Notes: a model not told the origin generated them from the letters alone. Positions 52,097 through 61,330 are shown, counted from the first letter of the stretch. The stretch is 64,000 nt of DNA from Pedobacter roseus (GCF_014395225.1 NZ_CP060723.1:1240001-1304000), one strand, 5' to 3'. Program-made: numbers and translations.

Positions 52097-52355
52097 AAAA
52101 ATAAAATAAAAAATAAAGGTGAATGTATTAGTGGTTAAAAATGAGGAAGATAAATTTAAATTAAATGTAGTTCTAGTGGTAATTGTTTGATTGTTGAGTG
52201 GATCAGGTGATTAATCGCCCAATTATTTCGGTCTGTTATTTCGTTATTTTATCAGATAGGGGAGGTAAATTTTCAGGTTTTGTCAGCTCAGAATTAAAAT
52301 TCAGTCGGGAAATATTAGCTATTTTTTACAAATTGCAATTTTTATAACCGATTAG

Positions 52356-53471
52356 ATGAGTACTAACCTGAATAATGCGCTGGCCACCAAGCCACACTAT
52401 CCCATATTAGACGGCCTTCGCGGTATCGCAGCCATAATTGTGGTAACTTTTCATCTTACCGAGCCATTAGGAACCGGACACCTAGATATTTTGGTCAATC
52501 ACGGTTATTTAGCTGTAGACTTTTTCTTTTTATTATCGGGCTTCGTAATGGGCTACGCCTACGACGACAGGTGGTCTAAAATGACGGTCGGTAATTTCTT
52601 TAAACGCCGTATCGTTCGTCTTCAGCCCATGGTGATTTTAGGAATGACACTTGGCGCCCTCGGATTTTATTTTACTGATTCTACTCTATGGCCGCTTATT
52701 CATACCATTCCTCTTTGGAAGATGTTACTGGTTATGCTCATCGGTTACACGATCCTCCCAGTGCCATTATCGCTCGATATACGTGGCTGGGAAGAGATGC
52801 ACCCCCTCAATAGCGTAGGATGGTCGTTGTTTTTTGAGTACATCGCCAATATTCTTTACGCCATCTGGATCAGAAAATTTTCTAAAACTGCATTGGGTAT
52901 ATTGGTCGTTATTGCTGCTGTAGCACTCACACATTTAGCCATTACAAACGGTGATGTTAGTGGCGGCTGGACATTGAATGTAGAACAGGTGCGTATTGGG
53001 ATTACCCGTACCATGTACCCATTTTTTGCTGGCCTGTTGCTTTCACGTATAGCAAAACCCACCCAAATTAAAAATGCCTTTTTATGGTGCAGCCTTTTGG
53101 TCGCAATCGTACTTTATATGCCACGCATTGGTGGTGCCGAACATCTTTGGATGAACGGGCTCTACGAATCTGTTTGCATCATCATCGTTTTCCCGCTTAT
53201 TGTTTACCTTGGTGCCAGTGGCGTGATTCAAAGTCAAAGAGAGAGCAGGATATGCAAATTTTTAGGTGATATATCTTATCCGCTTTATCTGGTGCATTAT
53301 CCATTGGTGTATTTTTACGTCGCCTGGATCAGCAACCATAAAGGCGTAACCATCGCAGAGGTATGGCCTTATGCATTACTCATTTTAATAGGTGGGATTA
53401 TGTTAGCTTATGCTGCATTGAAATGGTATGATGAACCCGTGCGCAAGTGGCTGCGGAAAAAGCTGGCTTAG
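52356..53471 (+). CDS. Acyltransferase family 3 (OafA/YrhL-like) membrane protein
   Basis: 371 residues, about ten membrane segments. Opening YPILDGLRGIAAIIVVTFHL carries the conserved Arg-Gly and catalytic-type His; FFFLLSGFVMGYAYDDR and the C-terminal YPLYLVHYPLVYFYV follow the family. It transfers acyl groups to exported sugars or lipids. It lies between the two duplicated tRNA loci, alone on its strand with a small secreted protein 65 bp downstream. Confidence 0.93.
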   Translation: MSTNLNNALATKPHYPILDGLRGIAAIIVVTFHLTEPLGTGHLDILVNHGYLAVDFFFLLSGFVMGYAYDDRWSKMTVGNFFKRRIVRLQPMVILGMTLGALGFYFTDSTLWPLIHTIPLWKMLLVMLIGYTILPVPLSLDIRGWEEMHPLNSVGWSLFFEYIANILYAIWIRKFSKTALGILVVIAAVALTHLAITNGDVSGGWTLNVEQVRIGITRTMYPFFAGLLLSRIAKPTQIKNAFLWCSLLVAIVLYMPRIGGAEHLWMNGLYESVCIIIVFPLIVYLGASGVIQSQRESRICKFLGDISYPLYLVHYPLVYFYVAWISNHKGVTIAEVWPYALLILIGGIMLAYAALKWYDEPVRKWLRKKLA

Positions 53472-53536
53472 AGATGAAATCTGTTGCCGGAATAACTAGT
53501 AATAAAATCAAAAATTAAAGGCTAAAAAGCATAGTT

Positions 53537-53986
53537 ATGAAATATAATATCATTTTTTTCTCCCTATTAATAATGGGTGTAAAGTGTTTCGGCCAAACGA
53601 AGCAGGACAGTTTAGAAATTAAACAGGCAGTACTTAACTACATTGAGTCGCAGCATAAGCCGAACCCTAAACAAATGGAACAGGCGCTACATCCCAGAAT
53701 GGTGAAACGTACTTTTTGGAAGGATAAGGCAACTGGCAAAGATTATGTCAGGGAAACATCCACTGAATCAATGGTGATCTTAGCCGAAAGTTACAATTTG
53801 AAAAACGACAAATTTCCTGCAGTTCCTAAAAAGGAAGTTAAATTTCTGGATGTTTCGGACAAAACCGCTTCAGTTAAGCTGATCGCAGACGAATGGATTG
53901 ACTATGTGCATATCGTTAAGTTAAATGGTTCCTGGAAGATTATCAATGTGCTTTGGCAATACAACGATAGCAAAAGGCATCAATAA
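53537..53986 (+). CDS. Secreted lumazine-binding-like (NTF2 fold) protein
   Basis: 149 residues with signal peptide (IIFFSLLIMGVKCFGQT). Residues 20-145 match the putative lumazine-binding group of the NTF2 superfamily: DSLEIKQAVLNYIESQHKPNPKQMEQALHPRMVKRTF and DKTASVKLIADEWIDYVHIVKLNGSWKIINVLW. The family binds small ligands; no activity is known. It is the second gene of the segment between the tRNA repeats. Confidence 0.85.
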   Translation: MKYNIIFFSLLIMGVKCFGQTKQDSLEIKQAVLNYIESQHKPNPKQMEQALHPRMVKRTFWKDKATGKDYVRETSTESMVILAESYNLKNDKFPAVPKKEVKFLDVSDKTASVKLIADEWIDYVHIVKLNGSWKIINVLWQYNDSKRHQ

Positions 53987-54128
53987 ACATTATGCTGCAC
54001 TCGAAGATTCAATTTTTTTTTAGATGCAGGAATTTATCGCGTTTTAATCCGTCGTTTTAAAATGTTTCCTTGTTTTCAATTAAAAGTTTAAAGTGACGGG
54101 CATAACTACAGCAAGATGTGCCAAATTT

Positions 54129-54662
54129 TCAATTTATAGTATTCAATGTGAAAATATTATAATCAGGATTTTCTTCGTTTGTTTCCAAAGATTGGGTAAA
54201 GTTAAATTTCTTTAATAATTTGCTTGACTGTTGATTTTCCTGGTGTGTAAATGCTGCTATTTTTTGAAACTGTAATGTGTTAAAAGCATAAGCAATCACC
54301 TCCTCTAATGCTTCTTTCATTATTCCCTGGTTTTGGAATTTTGTCATAAGTTCATACCCAATTTCGCAACTGTTTTTTTCGTCCGAAAAGTCAAAAAGAC
54401 AAATTGTTCCAGCAAAGGTTTTGGTTTCCGTTAGCGTAATTATCCAATAAATGGAATTGTTTTTTTGAATATTATCATTAATCTGGTTGATGAAGTTTGT
54501 AGCATCTTCAATTGTTTTGCTAGGTGCTCTGCCAAGATATTTATTTATGGCTGGGTCAGAACGCAAAGCAAAAATGTTTTGCTCGTCATCAGTTGATAAT
54601 TGCCTAAGCGTGAGCCTTTCAGTTGTCAAAATCGGGAAAGGGCTGAAATTTCTGTTTGCCAT
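54129..54662 (-). CDS. GNAT family N-acetyltransferase
   Basis: 177 residues. The RimJ/RimL type of GNAT: ILTTERLTLRQLSTDDEQNIFALRSDP at the N-terminus, CEIGYELMTKFQNQGIMKEALEEVIAYAF (acetyl-CoA loop with Q-N-Q-G in place of the usual Q-x-x-G) and the IAAFTHQENQQSSKLLKKFNF end. It acetylates an amino group of a protein or small molecule. Convergent with the small secreted protein. Confidence 0.93.
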   Translation of the reverse strand: MANRNFSPFPILTTERLTLRQLSTDDEQNIFALRSDPAINKYLGRAPSKTIEDATNFINQINDNIQKNNSIYWIITLTETKTFAGTICLFDFSDEKNSCEIGYELMTKFQNQGIMKEALEEVIAYAFNTLQFQKIAAFTHQENQQSSKLLKKFNFTQSLETNEENPDYNIFTLNTIN

Positions 54663-54822
54663 TGTGCTTTATTTTACCCTGTTTAGGTGGCGGCTGTTGT
54701 AGCCTCACTGCTTACTCAAATATATATTAAAGTCCGAGAAAAATATAGCATTATACAATGTAACTCATATTTTATGTCTGGTTAAGCGTGAAATTTAAGA
54801 AGGAGAGAGTTTGATTCCTTTG
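54663..54822. other. Gap with no gene
   Basis: AT-rich DNA upstream of the GNAT gene. I see no promoter of consensus form and no repeat. Confidence 0.3.
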
Positions 54823-54848
54823 TACCCGGAGCCGGAGTCGAACCGGTA
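54823..54848 (-). other. Fragment of a tRNA 3' end (tRNA-Leu-like)
   Basis: Minus strand TACCGGTTCGACTCCGGCTC then CGGGTA is a T-arm plus acceptor half as found in leucine tRNAs. The 5' half of the tRNA is absent. It stands just outside the second tRNA repeat. Confidence 0.55.
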
Positions 54849-54855
54849 TAAAACT

Positions 54856-54887
54856 AAAAAGCCCGATATTTTAATATCAGGCTTTTC
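54856..54887. terminator. Terminator next to tRNA-Leu (copy 2)
   Basis: Stem GCCCGATATT / AATATCAGGC flanked by A and T tracts, in the same place relative to the tRNA as the terminator of copy 1, but with a different stem. Confidence 0.75.
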
Positions 54888-54904
54888 GTTCGATTTTTTT
54901 GTTG

Positions 54905-54988
54905 TACTCGGGGCGGGAATCGAACCCGCACGCCTTTGAAAGCACAGGATTTTAAGTCCTGCGTGTCTACCAGTTCCACCACCCGAGC
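54905..54988 (-). tRNA. tRNA-Leu (TAA anticodon), copy 2
   Basis: 84 nt, identical to the tRNA at 51804-51887. Confidence 0.95.
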
Positions 54989-55060
54989 ATTAGCCGCTGC
55001 CGATCTCCATCGGCTTGGTTAACTTTAAAATAAATGCCTTCTGGTAGGAAGGCATTTTGG

Positions 55061-55133
<73 letters not shown>

Positions 55134-55171
55134 ATGAACAAAACTGATGTTGTTGTTTCGTTTTGGTGATG

Positions 55172-55202
55172 CAAATATAGGCAGATTTATATTTCTGTCA
55201 AG
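55172..55202 (-). promoter_or_regulatory. Promoter of tRNA-Gly/tRNA-Leu (copy 2)
   Basis: Minus strand CTTG (55202-55199), 19-bp spacer, TATATTTG (55179-55172). Same design as copy 1 but otherwise unrelated sequence. Confidence 0.8.
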
Positions 55203-55227
55203 AGATTTCTTATTAAAAATTTAATAT

Positions 55228-55716
55228 TTATTTTAAATTGCTGGCTTTCAGTACAAGTAAAATTAATTCAGTTTCAAAACCTTTTGCCTGAAGGTAGCTC
55301 ATCAGCTTGTTTTTTCTTTTGAACGGATCATTTTCACCCAGACTTTCCGCTTTTTTAACCGCTAATTTTTCTATCGTCTGCAAATAATCGTCATCGTCGA
55401 TGCTGTAAATTGCTTTTTGTAAAATTTTATCGGGCACACCTTTCAATTTTAAGCCCTGTTTAATTTTAACGCGGCCCCAGTGTTTAATGTTGAATTTGCC
55501 CGATGCATAACTTTTGGCAAACCTTTCTTCATTCAAAAAATTGTTGATGATCAGGTCGGTAATAATTTCTTCCAGTTCATCCCCCCGCATGCCCCATTCT
55601 ACCAATTTGTACCGTACTTCTTTTTGCGAGCGTTCCTGATAAACGCAAAAATTTTCGGCTTTTGCCAAAGCTTGTTTTTTATCTAATAATACTGCCTCTT
55701 GTTTACCGCTTTTCAT
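55228..55716 (-). CDS. recX: Regulatory protein RecX
   Basis: 162 residues. RecX helices: ALAKAENFCVYQERSQKEVRYKLVEWGM, IITDLIINNFLNEERFAKSYASGKFNIKHWGRVKIKQGLKLKGV and ILQKAIYSIDDDDYLQTIEKLAVKK. It restrains RecA filaments. Here it is not next to recA. It is divergent from murF-alr with 61 bp between the genes. Confidence 0.93.
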   Translation of the reverse strand: MKSGKQEAVLLDKKQALAKAENFCVYQERSQKEVRYKLVEWGMRGDELEEIITDLIINNFLNEERFAKSYASGKFNIKHWGRVKIKQGLKLKGVPDKILQKAIYSIDDDDYLQTIEKLAVKKAESLGENDPFKRKNKLMSYLQAKGFETELILLVLKASNLK

Positions 55717-55777
55717 AATTAATTACTGAAATTCGTAAAAATAAAAGCGATTACCGTATTTTTCTGAATATAATAGC

Positions 55778-58237
55778 ATGCAAAACCCAATATATACCTT
55801 AGCCAAAATAGCCGAAATTTTAAATGCTGATACCAAATTAGTTGATGGAGAGGTTGTTATTCAATACCTGGTAATTGATAGCCGTTCGGTTTTGGTGCCA
55901 GAAAACTCTATATTTTTTGCTTTGTCTTCGCACCGCGATGGACACGAATTTATAAAAGATGCTTACAGCAAGGATATCCGTAATTTCGTGATTACCGAAG
56001 CTAAATATGTTCATCAATACCCGGATTGTAATTTTTTACTGGCTGATGACGCTTTGGCCGCCTTACAACAACTCAGTATTTACCATAGAAACCAGTTTCA
56101 GTTTAAAACCATAGGCATTACAGGAAGTAATGGGAAAACCATTGTAAAAGAGTGGTTGTATCAGCTTTTGGCAGCTGATTTCAATATCGTTAAAAGCCCC
56201 AAAAGTTATAATTCGCAGATTGGGGTACCGCTTTCGGTTTGGCAGATTGAGGCTGATGATACGCTTGGGATTTTCGAAGCCGGGATTTCTGCTGTGAATG
56301 AAATGCAGCGCCTGGCGGAGATTATCCAGCCTGAAATAGGGATTTTAACCAATATTGGCGAAGCACATGCGGAAGGATTTAGCTCTAAAAAAGAAAAACT
56401 CACAGAGAAGCTGAAACTTTTTAAAGATTCGGATTTATTCATCTATGCGCCCGAATATGTAACCGAGGTAAGTGCAAAAGATTTACCCGGGAAGAAAAAG
56501 TTTAGCTGGAGCAGCAAGCAGGTTGCAGACTTGCAGATTACCACTGTTGAACCCATTGAAGGGAATTGCTACTTAAGGGCCATTTATCAGGATACCGAAA
56601 TAGAGTGCATGTTGCCTTTTAAAGATAAAGCCTCGATAGAAAATGGCATGATCTGCTGGGCAACTTTACTGGCTTTAGGTTATACTCCTGAGCAGGCCGA
56701 TCTGCGTTTAGAAAAACTGAGCCATGTAAGCATGCGCCTGGAACTGAAAAACGGCATCAATCAATGTTCTATTATTGATGATTCATATAGTGCGGATATT
56801 TCGTCTTTAGCCATTGCACTCGACTTTTTAAACCAACAAAATCAGCATCCCAAAAAAACGGTTATTCTTTCGGAATTATTCGAAACCGGAAGAGACGATC
56901 TTGATTTATATACTGAGATTGCTGAATTACTTGCTCAAAAAAAGGTAAACAGGTTGATCGGTATCGGAACACATATTTCGCGTTATGCCGATCTTTTTAA
57001 GTTCGAAACCCAATTTTTTGATGATACCAATGCTTTTGTAGATGCTTTTCCTGGTTTACAGTTTAACCACGAAACCATATTGGTAAAAGGAGCCAGGCGC
57101 TTTGAATTTGGACGAATCAGTAAACTGCTTACCCAAAAAATACACGATACGGTTTTAGAGATAGACCTGAATGCCATGGTTGGTAACCTGCAGTTCTACC
57201 GCTCTAAAATCAAGCCTGGCGTTAAAATCATGGCCATGGTGAAGGCTTTCTCGTATGGAAGCGGAAGTTTTGAAATCGCCAATTTATTGCAGTTTCATAA
57301 GGTAGATTATTTGGCGGTTGCTTATGCCGATGAAGGTATTGCTTTGCGGAAAGCCGGAATTACTTTGCCCATTATGTTGATGAGCCCTGAAGAATCTGCT
57401 TTTGAAGCCATTATCAAACACAGGCTCGAACCCGAAATTTACAGTATAGAAATCCTGAATAGTTTTTTAAATGCATTGTCAGATTATGACTTCGATTATC
57501 CGATCCACATTAAGATCGATAGCGGCATGCACCGTTTGGGTTTTGATCAATCTGAAATGGATGCTTTATCTGCACTGCTAAAAGATTCGGCAAGGGTAAA
57601 AGTGCAGAGTATTTTCTCCCATTTAGTAGCTAGTGATGCTGCAGAACATGATGGATTTACCGGGCAGCAGATTGTTAAATTTAAAAGCATTGCTGATCAA
57701 TTGGTTAATACTCTAGCTTATAAACCGTTGTTGCATATTTCCAATACTTCTGGTATTTCACGCTGGCCCGAAGCCCAGATGGATATGGTACGTTTAGGGA
57801 TTGGTTTATATGGTTTTGATTCTGCTTTGGCCAATAACCGTGGTTTGCAGACGGTAATGGTACTTAAAACAACAGTAACCCAGGTGAAAAACCTGGAGCC
57901 TGGCGAAACCGTAGGGTATAGCAGAAAAGGTGTGATGCAAAATGGTGGAAAAATAGCAACCGTAAAAATTGGTTATGCTGATGGCTACACGAGGTACTTT
58001 GGCAATGGCGTAGGTAGAATGCTTGTGAATGGACATTTAGTGCCTGTAATAGGTTCAATTTGTATGGACATGACCATGTTGGATGTTACAGGTATTGATG
58101 TAAAACCCGGCGACGAAGCCATCGTATTTAATCAGGAGCATACCATTATGCAACTCGCCAAAGATATCAATACCATTCCTTATGAAATTTTAACCAATAT
58201 CTCGCAACGGGTAAAGAGGGTTTATTTTTATGAATAA
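55778..58237 (+). CDS. Bifunctional MurF-alanine racemase
   Basis: 819 residues. Residues 1-450 are a Mur ligase: Walker-like GITGSNGKTIVKEW near residue 112, GIFEAGISAVNEM, NIGEAHAEGF and DDSYSADISS; this joins D-Ala-D-Ala to the UDP-MurNAc tripeptide. Residues 455-819 are alanine racemase: PLP lysine in KIMAMVKAFSYGSG, HIKIDSGMHRLGF, ETVGYSRKG with the Tyr, KIGYADGY and GSICMDMTMLDV. The fusion couples D-alanine supply to its use and is typical of Bacteroidetes. Cytosolic, essential. Confidence 0.96.
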   Translation: MQNPIYTLAKIAEILNADTKLVDGEVVIQYLVIDSRSVLVPENSIFFALSSHRDGHEFIKDAYSKDIRNFVITEAKYVHQYPDCNFLLADDALAALQQLSIYHRNQFQFKTIGITGSNGKTIVKEWLYQLLAADFNIVKSPKSYNSQIGVPLSVWQIEADDTLGIFEAGISAVNEMQRLAEIIQPEIGILTNIGEAHAEGFSSKKEKLTEKLKLFKDSDLFIYAPEYVTEVSAKDLPGKKKFSWSSKQVADLQITTVEPIEGNCYLRAIYQDTEIECMLPFKDKASIENGMICWATLLALGYTPEQADLRLEKLSHVSMRLELKNGINQCSIIDDSYSADISSLAIALDFLNQQNQHPKKTVILSELFETGRDDLDLYTEIAELLAQKKVNRLIGIGTHISRYADLFKFETQFFDDTNAFVDAFPGLQFNHETILVKGARRFEFGRISKLLTQKIHDTVLEIDLNAMVGNLQFYRSKIKPGVKIMAMVKAFSYGSGSFEIANLLQFHKVDYLAVAYADEGIALRKAGITLPIMLMSPEESAFEAIIKHRLEPEIYSIEILNSFLNALSDYDFDYPIHIKIDSGMHRLGFDQSEMDALSALLKDSARVKVQSIFSHLVASDAAEHDGFTGQQIVKFKSIADQLVNTLAYKPLLHISNTSGISRWPEAQMDMVRLGIGLYGFDSALANNRGLQTVMVLKTTVTQVKNLEPGETVGYSRKGVMQNGGKIATVKIGYADGYTRYFGNGVGRMLVNGHLVPVIGSICMDMTMLDVTGIDVKPGDEAIVFNQEHTIMQLAKDINTIPYEILTNISQRVKRVYFYE

Positions 58238-58372
58238 GAGAATTGTTAGATTATTTTATTGTTTTATTGTTGGCAAACCGTCAAAAGACAATGAACGGAA
58301 AAGAAAAAACGCCTGTTATTAACCTGATCATCAAACAATATAACAATTCTAACCATTTAACCATATTTTTTC

Positions 58373-58380
58373 TAATTTTG
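58373..58380 (+). promoter_or_regulatory. -7 element immediately before the DUF502 start
   Basis: TAATTTTG ends 5 bp before the ATG (TAATTTTG-CGCC-ATG). Expected transcription start would fall at or near the ATG, so the mRNA may be leaderless. No clear -33. Confidence 0.45.
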
Positions 58381-58384
58381 CGCC

Positions 58385-58975
58385 ATGAACAAAGTAGGGA
58401 AAGCCATTTTAAACTATTTGATTAAAGGTTTATTAATTGTTGTGCCCATAGCCGTGAGTATTTTTATTGTGGTTTGGGCAGTTACAACGGTTGATAGCTG
58501 GTTAAATGTAAATAATATTTTAGGTGTAAATCCGCGTACAGGCGAAAGTCGCAATATTCCGGGTTTAGGTTTGCTGACCGTTTTAACCATCATTTTACTT
58601 GCGGGTATTTTCGTAACCAATCTGGTAACCGAACCAATGTACAACTGGTTTCAGCGGATGATGCAACGGTTGCCCTTACTTAACTTCATATATTCATCCA
58701 TTAAAGATTTAACGGAAGCTTTTGTTGGCGACGAGAAAAAATTTAATCACCCGGTACTGGTAGAGGTGGAAGGCGGTTTAAAAAAGATTGGATTTTTAAC
58801 ACAGAATGACCTGCATAAACTCAATCTGCCTGACGAAGTAGCTGTTTACTTTCCACTTTCTTATTCTTTTGCCGGCCAGCTTTGTATCGTAAAAAGAGAT
58901 AAGGTTGCTGATTTAAACATGACTGCTGCTGACGCCATGAAACTGGTGGTGAGTGGTGGTGTAAGCGGCCTTTAA
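58385..58975 (+). CDS. DUF502 family membrane protein
   Basis: 196 residues. Two N-terminal membrane segments (GLLIVVPIAVSIFIVVWAV and GLLTVLTIILLAGIFVTNL) with the typical INYLIKGLL-like opening, then PLLNFIYSSIKDLTEAFVGDEKKFNHPVLVE and YFPLSYSFAGQLCIVKRDKV. The family is conserved but not characterised. It is 11 bp before the ArsC-like gene, so the two may be co-transcribed. Confidence 0.92.
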   Translation: MNKVGKAILNYLIKGLLIVVPIAVSIFIVVWAVTTVDSWLNVNNILGVNPRTGESRNIPGLGLLTVLTIILLAGIFVTNLVTEPMYNWFQRMMQRLPLLNFIYSSIKDLTEAFVGDEKKFNHPVLVEVEGGLKKIGFLTQNDLHKLNLPDEVAVYFPLSYSFAGQLCIVKRDKVADLNMTAADAMKLVVSGGVSGL

Positions 58976-58986
58976 ATTCTTTTTAA

Positions 58987-59331
58987 ATGATTACGATTTA
59001 CCATAATAACCGCTGTACCAAAAGCCGGTGTGCTTTAGAAGAACTCCAAAAAAGCGGACAAGATTTCGAAGTAATTTATTATCTCGAAACACCTCCCGGG
59101 AAAGCCGAACTCAAAGAAATTATCTCGAAACTGGGCATTAAGCCATTGGAGTTGATCCGTAAAGGCGAAGATATTTTTACAGAAAATTATAAAGGAAAAA
59201 GCCTAAGTGACGAAGAATGGATTGATGTAATGATCGCTCATCCCATTTTAATTGAAAGACCGATTGTTATTTCAGGAAACAAAGCCGTAATCGCCAGGCC
59301 AACTGAAAAGATTAAAGAGATATTGGGTTAA
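58987..59331 (+). CDS. ArsC/Spx family (glutaredoxin-type arsenate reductase) protein
   Basis: 114 residues, whole-length ArsC. Thioredoxin-like opening ITIYHNNRCTKSRCALEEL with the catalytic Cys10, then LGIKPLELIRKGE (Arg) and HPILIERPIVISGNKAVIARPTEKI with the substrate-binding Arg. The extra Cys15 in place of the usual Asn in CGTSRNT is notable and could form a CxxxxC disulfide. Whether arsenate is the substrate is uncertain because no ars operon is close. Confidence 0.92.
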   Translation: MITIYHNNRCTKSRCALEELQKSGQDFEVIYYLETPPGKAELKEIISKLGIKPLELIRKGEDIFTENYKGKSLSDEEWIDVMIAHPILIERPIVISGNKAVIARPTEKIKEILG

Positions 59332-59337
59332 CCTAAC

Positions 59338-59382
59338 CGTCATTTCGAGCGGACCCGATAGCTATCGGATCGAGATGACGGA
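59338..59382. repeat. Palindromic repeat between convergent genes
   Basis: CCGTCATTTCGA ... TCGAGATGACGG encloses the palindrome CCGATAGCTATCGG (59355-59368). A short unit of the TTTCGA family reduced to a single hairpin; followed by CTTTTTATAG, so it may serve as terminator for the ArsC-like gene. Confidence 0.75.
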
Positions 59383-59393
59383 TCTTTTTATAG

Positions 59394-59888
59394 TTAAAAA
59401 ATGCTTTTAAAAGTAAGCAAACAGAATATAAAAATAATCATGCCGAAAATCAGTCGCGAATAGTATTCTCTTATAAAAAGGCCACACAATACCAGCATAT
59501 CATCATCAACATTAGTATGAATCAATCCACTTCCTGCTGAAGCATTAAAAAGAATCTGCTTATCTTTATGGTTGTTTAACGACCAGCGGCTTAACCAGCT
59601 GTTTTGATAACTCCAATCGAAAGTTTCGCCAGAGGCAAATACAATCCTAGCTTTAAAACCCAGCCAATCATAAGTAATTACGGCCAAAACCGTATTCTTA
59701 TTATCGATAATTTTGGTTTCCGGTTTAGAAAAGCCCTCACTTTTTAACAGATAAATGCCGGCCTGCGTTGTGGCAATTGCCGTATTTTTCCACGATCCAA
59801 AATTGATTGAAAATTTTAAATATCCGTTATTTATTACCTGATAATTGCTATCAAATAAACCTTTTCTCCAATTTAATACCTGTTCCAT
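59394..59888 (-). CDS. Tubby/LURP-one-like membrane-tail protein, paralogue A
   Basis: 164 residues. A beta-strand rich body (NWRKGLFDSNYQVINNGYLKFSINFGSWKNTAIATTQAG, KARIVFASGETFDWSYQNSWLSRWSLNN) of the kind seen in the tubby C-terminal-like/LURP-one superfamily, ending in a hydrophobic tail (LIFGMIIFIFCLLTFKSIF). It shares order of motifs with the neighbour at 59913-60413, so they are tandem paralogues (about 30% alike by eye). Function unknown. Family assignment is tentative. Confidence 0.7.
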   Translation of the reverse strand: MEQVLNWRKGLFDSNYQVINNGYLKFSINFGSWKNTAIATTQAGIYLLKSEGFSKPETKIIDNKNTVLAVITYDWLGFKARIVFASGETFDWSYQNSWLSRWSLNNHKDKQILFNASAGSGLIHTNVDDDMLVLCGLFIREYYSRLIFGMIIFIFCLLTFKSIF

Positions 59889-59912
59889 CTCACAAAAGGA
59901 TTTAATTATTTA

Positions 59913-60413
59913 CTAATGACGGTTAATCGATATCGTTATAATGGGCATAATGCATGCAACAAGTATAATAGCGCGTTTGTTGTAAATTTGTTTAATAAAC
60001 AAGCCTGCAATAATCAATAATTCATTATCCGTATCAGAAGAGATTGCGCCACTGTTACTACTTGCGCTATAAGTAATATGTGCGTCTTTATAGTTGCTTA
60101 CTGTAAACTGCGATTTCCATATACCTGCTGATTTCCATTCGTACTGCTCGCCTGACTTTAAGCTGATAACCGCTTTCGATTTCCAGCTATCGTAAGTAAT
60201 AATTGCAACAACTTCATGGGTTTTCCTGTCGATTACATTGGTTTGTGATTGCCAGAAACCCACATTCGAGAAAAAATAGTTTTTATCTTCGAACATGCTT
60301 TCTGCATCACTTCTCCAGGTTTCGAAAGTGATCATGCCTTTTTGAACACCATCTGCAAAAAGCTGAAAGTTTCCGCTAAGCCAATTACTTCTCCAATTGA
60401 TAAATCTCGACAT
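59913..60413 (-). CDS. Tubby/LURP-one-like membrane-tail protein, paralogue B
   Basis: 166 residues, same layout as paralogue A: NWRSNWLSGNFQLFADGVQKGMITFETWRSDAESMF, VIDRKTHEVVAIITYDSWKSKAVISLKSGEQYEWKSAGIWKS, the acidic DTDNELLIIAGLFIKQIYN and a tail AIILVACIMPIITISI. It lies 24 bp ahead of paralogue A on the same strand, so they are one unit. Function unknown. Confidence 0.7.
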   Translation of the reverse strand: MSRFINWRSNWLSGNFQLFADGVQKGMITFETWRSDAESMFEDKNYFFSNVGFWQSQTNVIDRKTHEVVAIITYDSWKSKAVISLKSGEQYEWKSAGIWKSQFTVSNYKDAHITYSASSNSGAISSDTDNELLIIAGLFIKQIYNKRAIILVACIMPIITISINRH

Positions 60414-60461
60414 ATTAATGCGTTTTAATTTAGATACCAGTTGGTTGAAGTTGTTACATAA

Positions 60462-60492
60462 AAAAAGTGCTTATTGTTTGTAAGCACTTTTT
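60462..60492 (-). terminator. Terminator downstream of the LOG family gene
   Basis: Stem AAAAAGTGCTTA / TAAGCACTTTTT with loop TTGTTTG; on the minus strand it follows the LOG gene. The 60493-60605 gap holds AT-rich near-repeats (CAATTTTCAGTTAACC). Confidence 0.82.
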
Positions 60493-60605
60493 AGTTGGCA
60501 ATTATCAGTTTGCAATTTTCAGTTAACCAGTTTAAGCAATTAACCGATTAACCAATTACCAGTTGCAATTTTCAGTTAACCGATTTAAACAATTAACCAG
60601 TTAAC

Positions 60606-61313
60606 CTAGAAATTCGGTTTAAGTACGTATTTATCGTAGAAACGGAAAATATGCTCTGCAGCTTCTTCTGCGGTATCTACCAGCCTGAAAAGGTTTAAAT
60701 CTTCTTCATGGATATTATGTTCCTTCTGCAACATGGTTCCTTTAATCCAGTCAATTAATCCACCCCAATAATCAACACCAACCAATACAATTGGGAAACG
60801 TGCAATTTTTCCGGTCTGGATTAAGGTTAAAGCCTCGAAAAGTTCATCCATGGTACCAAAACCACCTGGTAAAACCACAAAACCCTGACTGTATTTCATG
60901 AACATCACTTTACGCACAAAGAAATAATCAAACTCCAGTAATTTATTATGATCAATATATTTGTTGTGGAACTGCTCAAATGGCAATTCGATATTTAAAC
61001 CAACCGATTTACCACCATTGGTATGCGCACCTTTGTTACCTGCCTCCATAATACCCGGGCCACCGCCAGTAATTACACCATAACCGCGATCGGTTAGTAA
61101 TTTACCGCATTGCTCTGCCAATTGATAATATCTATGCGTTTGAGCTGTACGGGCAGATCCGTAAATGGTGACACATGGACCAATTTTAGCCAGTTTTTCA
61201 AAGCCATCAACAAATTCGGCCATGATTTTAAAAATTTGCCAGGAATCGGTTACTTTTATTTCCTGCCAGTCTTTGTTTTCGAAAGCACTTCTAATTTTTT
61301 CTTCACTCGTCAT
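60606..61313 (-). CDS. LOG family protein (TIGR00730), Rossmann-fold nucleotide-binding
   Basis: 235 residues. Both LOG motifs are present: VITGGGPGIMEAGNKGAH and VVLPGGFGTMDELFEALTLIQTG (PGGxGTxxE). Such enzymes hydrolyse nucleoside 5'-monophosphates with an N-glycosidic bond (cytokinin riboside phosphate phosphoribohydrolase or AMP/pyrimidine-type). With the SSS frame restored, its ATG is only 17 bp after the symporter stop, so the two may be co-transcribed. Confidence 0.93.
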   Translation of the reverse strand: MTSEEKIRSAFENKDWQEIKVTDSWQIFKIMAEFVDGFEKLAKIGPCVTIYGSARTAQTHRYYQLAEQCGKLLTDRGYGVITGGGPGIMEAGNKGAHTNGGKSVGLNIELPFEQFHNKYIDHNKLLEFDYFFVRKVMFMKYSQGFVVLPGGFGTMDELFEALTLIQTGKIARFPIVLVGVDYWGGLIDWIKGTMLQKEHNIHEEDLNLFRLVDTAEEAAEHIFRFYDKYVLKPNF

Positions 61314-61330
61314 ATACTGTTATTCTAATA

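Noticed and set aside
52356..54662. Integrated genomic island between the tRNA copies
   Set aside because: No integrase gene; the direct repeat covers whole tRNAs plus spacer, which suits duplication better than site-specific integration. The tRNA fragment keeps the idea open.
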